Origin: CAVPJC01 sp963705155
GTDB lineage: Bacteria > Chloroflexota > Anaerolineae > Anaerolineales > UBA4823
NCBI GenBank assembly: GCA_963705155.1
Contig: CAVPJC010000022.1
Location: 248,001 to 312,000, forward strand
Direction of reading: 5' to 3'
DNA length: 64,000 nucleotides
A program made the position numbers and the translations under genes. How positions within the stretch are numbered: position 1 is the stretch's first letter; each line of letters starts with the position of its first letter. A model generated the notes under the pieces. It was not told where the DNA came from and made no database searches. It saw only the letters and a list, made by a program, of their open reading frames with translations. Below, in pieces: positions 43,495 to 51,698 of the stretch.

Positions 43495-43610
43495 ATCTAT
43501 CCAAACATTTTGGATGAGATGTCGAAGCCGGCTCCAGGGATTGCACCCCAAACCCCTTCCTTGTAAAAGCCGTGAAACCGGCTTGCCAAAAACATCTCAT
43601 GGAGGCTTGA
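43495..43610 (+). promoter_or_regulatory. Structured mRNA leader, candidate riboregulator
   Basis: Two nested perfect stems: P1 ATGAGATGT (43514-43522) with ACATCTCAT (43592-43600), and P2 AAGCCGG (43525-43531) with CCGGCTT (43578-43584). The 46-nt core between the P2 arms can form a GGG/CCC hairpin. A small hairpin CCAAA-CAT-TTTGG precedes P1. The 3' arm of P1 abuts the Shine-Dalgarno GGAGG (43601-43605) of the gene at 43611, so folding of P1 could influence ribosome access. I do not recognise a known riboswitch class. Confidence 0.5.
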
Positions 43611-44513
43611 ATGACAACCCGAATCAGCCGCAACCAGGTATTTTTTGCCTTCAGCCCCGAGCTGCAGCCGGTAGCGCGCATCCGGCAGGGTGAGGCGGTG
43701 CTCATGGAAACCCACGACTGCTTCGAGGGTCAAATCCGCACCAGGGACGACCTGGTGGATGTCCTGGATTGGGAGCATGTAAACCCGGCGACCGGTCCGG
43801 TGTACGTGGAAGGCGCCCATCCCGGCGATGTACTGCGGGTCGACATCCTGGACATGCTGGTAGGCCCGCAGTCCAGCATGGTCACGATCCCCGGCGAAGG
43901 CGCCCTGGGAGATGTGATCACCCGGATGGAGACGGTCATCCTGCGCCGGGAAGGCAACGAGCTGATCTTCAAAGATAAGATCCGGGTGCCGGTCAAACCC
44001 ATGATCGGCGTGATCGGCGTGGCTCCCCCGGAAGGAAGTGTCCCTTGCGGCACGCCTGGTCCACATGGCGGCAACATGGACTGCACACTGATCACCGCTG
44101 GAAATTCGGTCTATTTCACGGTGGGTGTGGCGGGCGCTTTGTTTGGCGCGGGTGATTTCCACGCCGCCATGGGCGATGGCGAGATCGTAGTGTGCGGCGC
44201 AGAGACCGCCGGTGAGCTGCGTTTCCGCGCCGGCGTGGTGGAGCGCCTGAAAGGCCTGCCCACCCCCTTTGTGGAGAGCGATGACCTTGTGGCGGTGATC
44301 CACTCGGCGCCCACGGTGGATGAAGCCGCCGCCGGCGCCATCCACCGCATGGCAGAGTTCCTCACCGGCTTTGCCGGGATTCCGCTCAACGATGCCGGGA
44401 TGCTAATGAGCCTGGTGGGCGAACTAAAGTTCTGCCAGGTGGTGGACCCGCTGAAGACGGTGCGCTTCGAGTTCCCCAAGCCGGTGCTGGCGGAATACGG
44501 CTTTCACATGTAA
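43611..44513 (+). CDS. Acetamidase/formamidase family
   Basis: 300 residues. Family blocks: EAVLMETHDCFEGQIRT, NPATGPVYVEGAHPGDVLRV, IGVAPPEGSVPCGTPGPHGG then NMDC, AGALFGAGDFHAAMGDGEIV and the final VVDPLKTVRFEFPKP. The Gly-Pro-His-Gly-Gly-Asn-Met-Asp block is the conserved metal/active-site segment. The enzyme releases ammonia from formamide, acetamide or related amides. GGAGG precedes ATG 43611, and the upstream leader is structured. The frame is intact. Confidence 0.9.
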   Translation: MTTRISRNQVFFAFSPELQPVARIRQGEAVLMETHDCFEGQIRTRDDLVDVLDWEHVNPATGPVYVEGAHPGDVLRVDILDMLVGPQSSMVTIPGEGALGDVITRMETVILRREGNELIFKDKIRVPVKPMIGVIGVAPPEGSVPCGTPGPHGGNMDCTLITAGNSVYFTVGVAGALFGAGDFHAAMGDGEIVVCGAETAGELRFRAGVVERLKGLPTPFVESDDLVAVIHSAPTVDEAAAGAIHRMAEFLTGFAGIPLNDAGMLMSLVGELKFCQVVDPLKTVRFEFPKPVLAEYGFHM

Positions 44514-44517
44514 GATG

Positions 44518-44578
44518 GTTGGGTTGGTAGGCATGTTGAACCTGCAAAGAGCGATTGGTTTTTGCCCACCAACCCAAC
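44518..44578. repeat. REP-like palindrome next to RAYT relic
   Basis: GTTGGGTTGGTAGGCA (44518-44533) pairs with TGCCCACCAACCCAAC (44563-44578), one wobble. Read on the minus strand it matches the palindrome at 7438-7499 in arm sequence, in the A-run after the first arm and in spacer length (29 versus 28 nt, both with GCAGG). Confidence 0.7.
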
Positions 44579-44579
44579 A

Positions 44580-44785
44580 CCTGCTCCAAGCCGTTGTCCT
44601 GATCCGAACCATAACCCGCGCCCCAATCCATAGGAACCATGCCCTGCCTGACAACCGTGTGAAAACTGGAGGCTTTCCACTCTACAGGCGCACTTACCAA
44701 CCCGTGCTTTACCGGGTTGTAATGGAGTTGTTGCACGCCCGGAATATAACCAAGGATTGGGTTTCGCTGGCGCCATTGCATTTAT
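44580..44785 (-). pseudogene. C-terminal remnant of a REP-associated tyrosine transposase (RAYT)
   Basis: About 65 codons: LHYNPVKHGLVSAPVEWKAS, then SFHTVVRQGMVPMDWGAGYG. HYNPVKHGLV...W..SSF...V is the conserved C-terminal block of the Y1/IS200-like RAYT (transposase_17) proteins. The catalytic HUH and Tyr parts are missing, so it is inactive. REP-like palindromes flank it on both sides (44518-44578 and 44830-44886). Confidence 0.75.
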
Positions 44786-44829
44786 CAACCGGGATGGTTG
44801 ATGTCAGAGGTTTAGGCGGATATCGGTTT

Positions 44830-44886
44830 GTTGGGTCGGGTGGATGCCATACCAGATAACAGCTTGGGTGGACCCAGTCGACCCAA
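44830..44886. repeat. Second palindrome flanking the RAYT relic
   Basis: GTTGGGTCG (44830-44838) pairs with CGACCCAAC (44878-44886), enclosing imperfect GGGTGG-rich arms. It is a diverged relative of the REP-like element on the other side of the relic. Confidence 0.5.
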
Positions 44887-45016
44887 CTTACGTGACTTCG
44901 TGGTGGGCCGCATATCCCGCACAGGTCGCTGGGTAGCTGGTCAGCGTGCTCGTGCCGTCCGGGGCGGTCACGCTGGCTTTGCGCCCCGGGGATGTCATTG
45001 GGTGTCTCCAGCCGCA

Positions 45017-45812
45017 GGGAGTGGCTAAATAATGGGCTAGACGAATTGGAAAACATGGGCTGGATAATTGGGAAAGGCTTGCTTGTGCAATTGACGCCGA
45101 TTGAAGGAGTACATGAACAGCTTGAGAGCAGCCTTTAAGGCTTCTGGGCAACGGGAAAAACAACGCGAACGCCGAACGAGCCGAGCCAGGTAATGGCGCA
45201 GTTCAGCGTTATCGCCTTCGACCGAATAGGTGTCCGTTTTGCCCTGAGAGACTTCATTGACGCCCCAGTGATACCACAGGCGATCGTATGCATCGAAGGC
45301 ATCGCTGTAATAGCGCTTGGCTTTGGGTGCTTCATCCACCATCTCCTGGATCACTTCTTGGGTTCGTTGCCAGACCACTTTGAAGCCCAGATAGCAGCGG
45401 GTGAGGCGATCTACGATGGTGATGATGAAGATTTGGTTTTTTTGTCCCCGATGAAGGTAAACAGCTCGTCCATCTCGGCTTCTTTGACTTCGCTGGGGAC
45501 GGGCGGATCGGGCAGTTGGGCCGCTTGGGCCTGGACCCACAGGGAGACCGTGCGATGGTGAATACCCAAATGGCGGGCAATCCGGCGCAGGTTCATCCCA
45601 TCCACATACAGTTGCAGCGCTTGCTTGCGCACTGCTTCGGGGATAAGCCCACGGTTTCGGTTGAGGCGTATACTTGATTTGGCAGAACATACAGCGATAG
45701 CGCTGGCTGCCGCCATCCGTCTTTCCGGCACGATTTTGCCGTTCTGTTTGGTGACACTTGGGACATTCAATCATCCCTGGATTTTATCATATTTGGCCCA
45801 GATTTTAGCCAC
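45017..45812 (-). mobile_element. IS1-family insertion sequence
   Basis: Imperfect terminal inverted repeats GAGTGGCTAAATAATGGG (left) and GAGTGGCTAAAATCTGGG (right, reverse strand) enclose an InsAB-like transposase frame. The 12-bp sequence TCTCCAGCCGCA occurs directly at both flanks (45005-45016 and 45813-45824); the true target duplication is probably the 8-9 bp nearest the ends. The element is about 796 bp and sits between the acetamidase region and lepA. Confidence 0.8.
45037..45774 (-). pseudogene. IS1-family transposase, frame broken
   Basis: An N-terminal zinc ribbon (MIECPKCHQTERQNRAGKTD, then YRCMFCQIKYT) is followed, in another frame, by an HTH (GMNLRRIARHLGIHHRTVSL) and MDELFTFIGDKK, then in the first frame by the DDE core: IITIVDRLTRCYLGFKVVW, PKAKRYYSDAFDAYDRLWYH and YSVEGDNAELRHYLARLVRR. 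The first break (near 45643) fits one extra C. The second lies in a run of seven A (minus strand, about 45439-45445), where a -1 slip restores the frame. This resembles the A6C programmed -1 frameshift of IS1, though a homopolymer error is equally possible. Confidence 0.75.
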
Positions 45813-45871
45813 TCTCCAGCCGCATTTTCGGGAGGTTCTGGGTTAAAATCGGTTATACTTATCCCTTGCCT

Positions 45872-47678
45872 ATGACCGAACACATCCGCAATTTCTGTAT
45901 CATCGCCCATATCGACCACGGCAAATCCACCCTGGCTGACCGCCTGCTGCAGCTCACCGGCACCATCTCCGATCGCGATATGACCGAGCAGGTGCTGGAC
46001 AGCATGGACCTGGAGCGCGAGAAGGGCGTGACCATCAAGGCCTCGGCGGTGCGCATGAGTTACACCGCCCAGGATGGGCAGACCTACGAGCTGAACCTGA
46101 TCGACACCCCCGGGCACGTCGATTTCGGCTACGAGGTCAGCCGGGCGCTGGCTGCCTGCGAGGGCGCCCTGCTGGTGGTGGATGCCACCCAGGGCATCGA
46201 AGCGCAGACCCTGGCCAACCTGTACCTGGCGCTGGAAGCCGACCTGGAGATCATCCCGGTGATCAACAAGATCGACCTGATCTCCGCCCATCCGGACGAG
46301 GTGGCCGAGGAGATCAGCAACCTGCTGGGCACGCCGCCGGATGAAATTCTGCGCATCTCGGCCAAAGACGGGATGAACGTCGAGGCGGTGCTGGAAGCCA
46401 TCGTCAAGCAGGTGCCGCCGCCGCAAGGGCGATGAGGACGCCCCGCTGCGGGCGCTGATCTTCGACTCGCATTACGATCCGTACAAAGGCGTGGTGGCTT
46501 ATGTGCGCGTGATGGAAGGCGCAGTTCGCCCCACCGATACCCTGCACCTGATGGCCAGCGGCTCGGAGATCAAACCGGTGGAAATCGGCATCTTTGCGCC
46601 CGACCTGCGCCCGGTCGCAGCAGCTTGGCGGCCGGCGAGGTGGGCTACGTGGCCACCGGGTTGAAGACCGTGCGCGAATGCCGGGTGGGCGATACGATCA
46701 CCCTGGCGGCCCGCCCGGCCGCCGAGCCGCTGCCCGGCTACCGCAAGGTCAAGCCGATGGTCTTCGCCGGCATCTACCCGGTGGAGGGCGAAGATTACGG
46801 CGACCTGAAAGACGCCCTGGAAAAGCTGCAGCTCAACGACGCCTCGCTGGTCTACGAGCCGGAGACTTCCCAGGCGCTCAATTTTGGCTTCCGCTGCGGT
46901 TTCCTGGGCATGTTCCACATGGAGATCATCCAGGAGCGCCTGGAGCGCGAGTACGACCTGGATATCATCGTCACCGCGCCCTCGGTGGAGTATGAAGTGC
47001 GTGCTGCGCGACTGGCGAACGGTGCTGCGCATCGATTCGCCTGCCGAGTTGCCCGACGAGGCACAGATCGCCGAGATCCGCGAGCCGTGGATGAAGATCC
47101 AGATCTTCACCCCCACCGAGTTTTACGGCACGGTGATGGACCTGACCACCAAGCGGCGCGGCGTCTTCATCGACCAGGAATATCCGGCCCCCAACCGGGT
47201 GCAGCTCAATTTCGAAATCCCGCTCTCCGAGCTGATCGTCGATTTCTTCGACCAGCTGAAATCACGCACGCGCGGCTATGCTTCGCTGGATTACCAGTTC
47301 GCCGAATACCGCCCGGATGACCTGGTCAAGCTGGAAATCCTGGTCAACGGCGAGCCGGTGGATGCGCTGGCGACGATCGTGCACCGCAACGATGCCTACC
47401 ACAAAGGCCAGGCGGTCATCTCCAAGCTGAAAGACATCATCCCGCGCCAGTTGTTTGTGGTGCCCATCCAGGCCTACGCCGGCGGGCGGGTGATCTCGCG
47501 CGCCAATGTCAAGGCCATGCGCAAAGATGTGCTGGCCAAGTGCTACGGCGGCGATATCACCCGCAAGAAGAAACTGCTGGAAAAGCAGAAGCGCGGCAAG
47601 AAGCGCATGAAGATGGTGGGCAATGTAGAAATCCCGCAGGAAGCCTTCCTGGCGGTGCTGCGCTACGGAGAAGAGTGA
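45872..47678 (+). CDS. lepA: Elongation factor 4 (LepA) GTPase (three frameshifts)
   Basis: About 600 residues after joining. G1 is IIAHIDHGKSTLADRLLQLT, G2/G3 region MDLEREKGVTIKA and LIDTPGHVDFGYEVSRALAA, and G4 NKIDL. Later blocks include GEVGYVATGLKTVRECRVGD, YRKVKPMVFAGIYPVEGEDY, ETSQALNFGFRCGFLGMFHM and the LepA-specific C-terminal domain YAGGRVISRANVKAMRKDVL. LepA is a translation factor acting on the ribosome. Breaks near 46428, 46613 and 46998 fit insertions of one or two bases. ATG 45872 is the start. The IS1-like element ends 60 bp upstream and may have displaced native promoter sequence. Confidence 0.9.
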
Positions 47679-47685
47679 GGCTACC

Positions 47686-48710
47686 GTGCAATCACCTCCG
47701 CCTGACCTGGAAAAACCGCCATCCGGCGGCGATTGGCGGCGCATGCTGCCCGGCTTGCTGGTCAGCCTGCTGGCGCTGGCCGCGTTGTTTTACCTGGTCG
47801 ACATCCGGAAGCTGGCGCTTGCTTTGCGCCTGGCGGATTACCGCTTATGTGCTGGTATCCATCCTGATCACGCTGGTCTGGCTGGTGGTGCGAGCCTATG
47901 TCTGGCGCACGCTGCTGCAAGACGGGCCAGCGTTGGCACAGCATTCTTTACCCTGAATGAAGGCTATCTGTTAAACAATCTGCTGCCGTTTCGCCTGGGC
48001 GAGGTGGGACGGGCGTTTTTGCTCAGCCGGAAGACCGGCCTGGGTTTCTGGCAGGTGATCTCTTCCATTGTGATCGAGCGCATTCTGGACCTGGCAGTGG
48101 CGGTGGGGCTGCTGTTTGCCACCCTGCCGTTTGTGGTGGGGGCGGCGTGGGCCGGCCAGGCGGCGGTGAGCGTGGGGGCGGCGGTCTTGATCGGCCTGGG
48201 TGGGCTGTATCTCCTGGCGCGCAACCGGGAATGGGCGATGCGCCTGTACGAGCGTTTGAGCGCCCGCCTGCCGGTTTTACGGCGCCTGGGCAGCGGGGCT
48301 GTGGGGGCGTTCTTCGACGGCCTGGCGGTGCTCACCGATGGCCGGCGTTTCCTGCGCGCCGCCGGTTTCATGCTGTTGAACTGGGGGTTGGGCATCGGGC
48401 AGTACTATGCTCATGGTGCGGGCCTTCTTCCCCAGGCCCAGCTGTTGTGGGGCGCCTTTACGCTGGGCGTGGCCGCCCTGGGTGTGGCAGCCCCCTCGTC
48501 GCCGGGGTCGGTGGGTGTGTTTGAGGCCGCCGTGGTGGCGGCGCTGGCGTTGTTCGGGCAGGATGCCTCGGTAGCGCTGGCGCTGGCCTTCGTCCTGCAC
48601 CTGGTGCAGATCGTGGTCACCGGTCTGCTGGGGGCTTACGCCCTGGCGCGCGATGGCGAATCGCTGGCGGGCTGTACCGGCGGCTGCGGGCGAACAAGGC
48701 TGAGGTCTAG
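47686..48710 (+). CDS. Flippase-like / LPG synthase TM-domain protein (UPF0104)
   Basis: About 340 residues with eight helices. Typical blocks: TAYVLVSILITLVWLVVRAY, LNEGYLLNNLLPFRLGEVGR then AFLLSRKTGL, SSIVIERILDLAVAVGLL and APSSPGSVGVFEAAVV. These are the transmembrane region of lysylphosphatidylglycerol synthase/AglD-like proteins, thought to flip lipid-linked precursors. Frame breaks near 47840 (+1), 47932 (-1) and 48671 (-1); the restored end is RRLRANKAEV with stop at 48710. GTG 47686 follows the lepA stop by 7 nt, so the genes are probably co-transcribed. Confidence 0.75.
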
Positions 48711-48716
48711 AGCACA

Positions 48717-49920
48717 TTGAACATCCTGATGGCCCTGACCTACTACCGCCCGCACTATTCCGGGCTGACGATCTATGCCGAGCGGCTGGCGCGCGCCCTG
48801 GCTGGGCGCGGCCACCAGGTGACGGTGCTCACGGCGCGCTATGATCCCACCCTGCCTGCCCGGGAGGTGCGCGATGGCGTGCAGGTGATCCGCCTGGATG
48901 TGGCCCTGCGCATCAGCAAGGGGGTGGTGGCGCCATCGATACTGTACCGGGCCTGGAAGCTCATCCGCCAGGCGGATGTGGTGCACCTGCACCTGCCGCA
49001 GCTGGACGCCGCCTATCTGGCGAGCGTCAGCCGGCTGCTGGGGAAGCCGGTGGTGCTCACCTATCACTGCGATCTGCACCTGCCGCCCGGCGTGGTGCAT
49101 TTTCTGGCCAACCAGGCCTCGCACCTTGCCAACCACATCTCGGCGCAGGCAGCCAGCGCCATCATCACCAACACCCACGATTATGCCGAGAATTCAGCCT
49201 TTTTGAAGCATTACCTGTCACGCATCATTCCCGTCCTGCCGCCGGCAGATGTGCCCCCGATTCTCCCTGCCGACCGGGCCGCTTTTCGCAGAGAAGGCGC
49301 GCATTCTGCCCGGGCAGCGCATCATCGGCATGGCGGCGCGCCTGGCGACCGAAAAAGGCGTGGAATACCTGGCGCAGGCTCTGCCGCTGGTGCTGCAGAA
49401 ACATCCCACGGCGCGGGTGCTATTTGTGGGCCAGCACCAGAATGTGTTTGGCGAAGAAGCTTATGCCCGCCGCCTGGCGCCGGTGATCGAAGCGCTGGGC
49501 GGGCATTGGACTTTCCTGGGCAACCTGCCGCCGGTGGAGTGGGCGGCCTTCTTCCACGAGTGCGAGCTGACCGTCCTTCCCAGCCTGAACAGCACCGAAT
49601 CGTTTGGCATGGTGCAGATTGAATCGATGCTGTGCGGTACGCCCGTGGTGGCTTCAAGCCTGCCGGGTGTGCGCCAGCCGGTGAGCATGACCGGCATGGG
49701 GCGCATCGTGCCCCCCGGGGATGCCGCCGCGCTGGGGCAGGCGATTATTGAGATCCTGGATCACCCGGAAGATTTCCGCGGCGATGTGTCGCAAATTGCC
49801 CGCCGTTTTGCTCCGGATACGATTGCCGGCGAATATGAGACCGTGTTCGAAGGTCTGCTGCAGTTGGCTACCGGGGAAATGGCCCGGGCCGATCCGGGCC
49901 GCGATCAAGAGAAGGCCTGA
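48717..49920 (+). CDS. GT4 family glycosyltransferase (one frameshift)
   Basis: About 400 residues with the GT-B fold. N-terminal MNILMALTYYRPHYSGLTIY reads from a TTG at 48717 and matches family starts. PVVLTYHCDLHLPPGVVHFL lies in the acceptor domain. The C-terminal donor domain has RIIGMAARLATEKGVEYLAQ and the E-x7-E motif STESFGMVQIESMLCGTPVV. It transfers a sugar from a nucleotide donor, probably to a lipid-linked envelope glycan. One extra A near 49289 breaks the frame. It follows the flippase-like gene by 6 nt. Confidence 0.85.
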
Positions 49921-49924
49921 GCGC

Positions 49925-50110
49925 TTATCCTGGTGGGATCAGGTCGAAACCCTGTTCGGCAAAGTGTGGGTCGAAGGCAAAAACGGTGCGGACACCCAGC
50001 CGGCGCATGGTTTCGAAGCTGGAGCAGTCCACCAGGCTGAGCTGGCGGCGGTTGGCGGTGACGAAAGCGGCAAGGGTATCACTATCGCGATGAAAGATTC
50101 TATGGATAAT
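49925..50110 (-). pseudogene. C-terminal fragment of a PIN-domain protein
   Basis: About 58 codons: DTLAAFVTANRRQLSLVDCS, then SFETMRRLGVRTVFAFDPHF and AEQGFDLIPPG. LSLVDCSSF and AFDxHF are the conserved C-terminal PIN/VapC blocks with two acidic residues of the active site. The N-terminal half is absent, replaced by the methyltransferase gene reading the other way. No antitoxin is seen. A second, different PIN fragment lies at 10370-10522. Confidence 0.65.
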
Positions 50111-50126
50111 GTTGCTATAAAATCCG

Positions 50127-50922
50127 GTGAGCGCACATCGTCTCAAAAGATTACCTGGGGCTGCACCTGCGCGACCTGCCCTATTTCCGCGCCATGCTGC
50201 GGGCAGTGGAAGCGGCTTTTTACCAGGACTACGTGCTGCCCGGGCCGGTTCTGGATGTGGGCTGCGGCGATGGGCACTTTGCAACCATCGCCTTCGACCG
50301 GCCCCTGGATGTGGGTCTCGACCCGTGGGGCGGGCCGATCCGCCAGGCAGCCAAACTGGGCGGCTACCGCAGCCTGGTGCAGGCCGATGGCGGTGTGATG
50401 CCTTTCCCGGACGGTTATTTTGGCAGCGCGCTGAGCAATTCGGTGCTGGAGCACATCCCGCACGTGGAACAGGTGCTGGGCGAGGTGGGCCGCGTGCTGC
50501 AGAAGGGGGCGCCGTTTTTGTTCTGTGTGCCCAACCCGCGCTATCTCAGCGAGCTTTCCGTCCCGGCGTGGCTGCGACGTGTGGGGCTGGCGGGTCCCGC
50601 CGAAGCCTACCGGGATTGGTTCCGGCGCATGTCGCGCGTCTCGCATGCGGTTGAGCCGGACATATGGCAGGGATGGCTGGAGAACGCCGGCTTCCGGCTG
50701 GAAAAGTGGTGGCACTACTTTTCGCCGCAGGCGCTGCGCGTGCTGGAGTGGGGGCATTACTTCGGGGCGCCCACACTGCTGCCGCATGCCCTGACCGGGC
50801 GCTGGATTCTTGCCCCTTCGGCCTGGAACCTGGCGCTGACCCGCAGGTTCGTGGAGCGCTATGCCAGGGTGGAGGCCCACCCGCAGGGTACGTTTACATT
50901 TTATGTCGCCAGAAAAAATTGA
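50127..50922 (+). CDS. SAM-dependent methyltransferase (one frameshift)
   Basis: About 264 residues. From GTG 50127 the frame reads VSAHRL, then one extra A in AAAA (near 50146) must be removed to give KDYLGLHLRDLPYFRAMLRA. The SAM motif is VLDVGCGDGHFATIAF, with PFPDGYFGSALSNSVLEHIP as the following block of the Methyltransf_11 fold. The substrate is unknown; position among glycosyltransferases suggests a glycan or lipid carrier. The last ~240 residues are intact. Confidence 0.75.
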
Positions 50923-50966
50923 TCGACGCAGCGGCCTTTGCCCGGGCCTGAAGGTGGTTTCATTTC

Positions 50967-51698
50967 GTGGATAATTCCAAACATCCTTTCGATGAGCAGT
51001 ATTTTTCCTCCGGCCCGTATGCCACGGTGTCGTTTGCCCGTTACAGCCAGTACTGGTGGTCTAATCGTTACTACGCCAAACTGGCGCGCCGCTTCGGACC
51101 CAAAACGGGGCGGGTGCTGGAATTGGGCTGCGGGTTGGGTCACCTGCTGGAATGGCTGGCTCCCCGCTACCACGTCACCGGTACGGATATCAATGAATGG
51201 GCCCTGGAACAGGCGCGCCGTAACGTCCCGCAGGGGGAGTTTGCTCTGCTTTCCGCTGAAGAGCTCCACCCGCTGGCGGATGGCTCTTTCAACATTGTGA
51301 TTGCCAAGCATGTGGTGGAGCATTTGCCCAATCCGCAGCGCGCCGTGCAGGAAATCAGTCGTGTGCTGGCGAGCAGGGGCATCCTGATCCTGGCGACGCC
51401 CAACCTGGACTCGCCCATGCGCGGCTGGAAGAAGGAACGCTGGGTGGGTTACAAAGATCCCACTCACATCAGCCTCAAACCGCCCGCCGATTGGCTGGAG
51501 ATGCTGCGCGGCAGCGGGTTGAAACCCCGGCGTGTCTTCTCGGATGGCTTCTGGGATGCGCCCTACCTGCCCTGGATCCCCGCCCGGCTGCAAAAGCTGT
51601 TCTTCGGCGCGCCGGGGGGCTTGCAGGCAATTCTGGGATGGAGTATCATTCCTCTTCGTATGGGTGAAAGCCTGATCGTCATTGCGGAAAAATCCTGA
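50967..51698 (+). CDS. SAM-dependent methyltransferase
   Basis: 243 residues from GTG 50967. Start MDNSKHPFDEQYFSSGPYAT, SAM motif VLELGCGLGHLLEWLAPRYH, then ADGSFNIVIAKHVVEHLPNP and ILILATPNLDSPMRGWKKER. The frame is intact. It overlaps the next gene by one base (TGATGG), showing tight operon packing. It probably modifies a glycan or lipid intermediate of the cluster; this is inferred from context. Confidence 0.82.
   Translation: MDNSKHPFDEQYFSSGPYATVSFARYSQYWWSNRYYAKLARRFGPKTGRVLELGCGLGHLLEWLAPRYHVTGTDINEWALEQARRNVPQGEFALLSAEELHPLADGSFNIVIAKHVVEHLPNPQRAVQEISRVLASRGILILATPNLDSPMRGWKKERWVGYKDPTHISLKPPADWLEMLRGSGLKPRRVFSDGFWDAPYLPWIPARLQKLFFGAPGGLQAILGWSIIPLRMGESLIVIAEKS

Noticed and set aside
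43495..43610. Known riboswitch identity (TPP, guanidine-I, SAM, THF, ZTP)
   Set aside because: None of the consensus core strings I remember for these classes is present; a covariance search would be decisive.
44888..45004. Possible YD/RHS-like fragment (SVTAPDGTSTLT on the minus strand)
   Set aside because: Too short and isolated to separate from chance; no neighbouring repeats.
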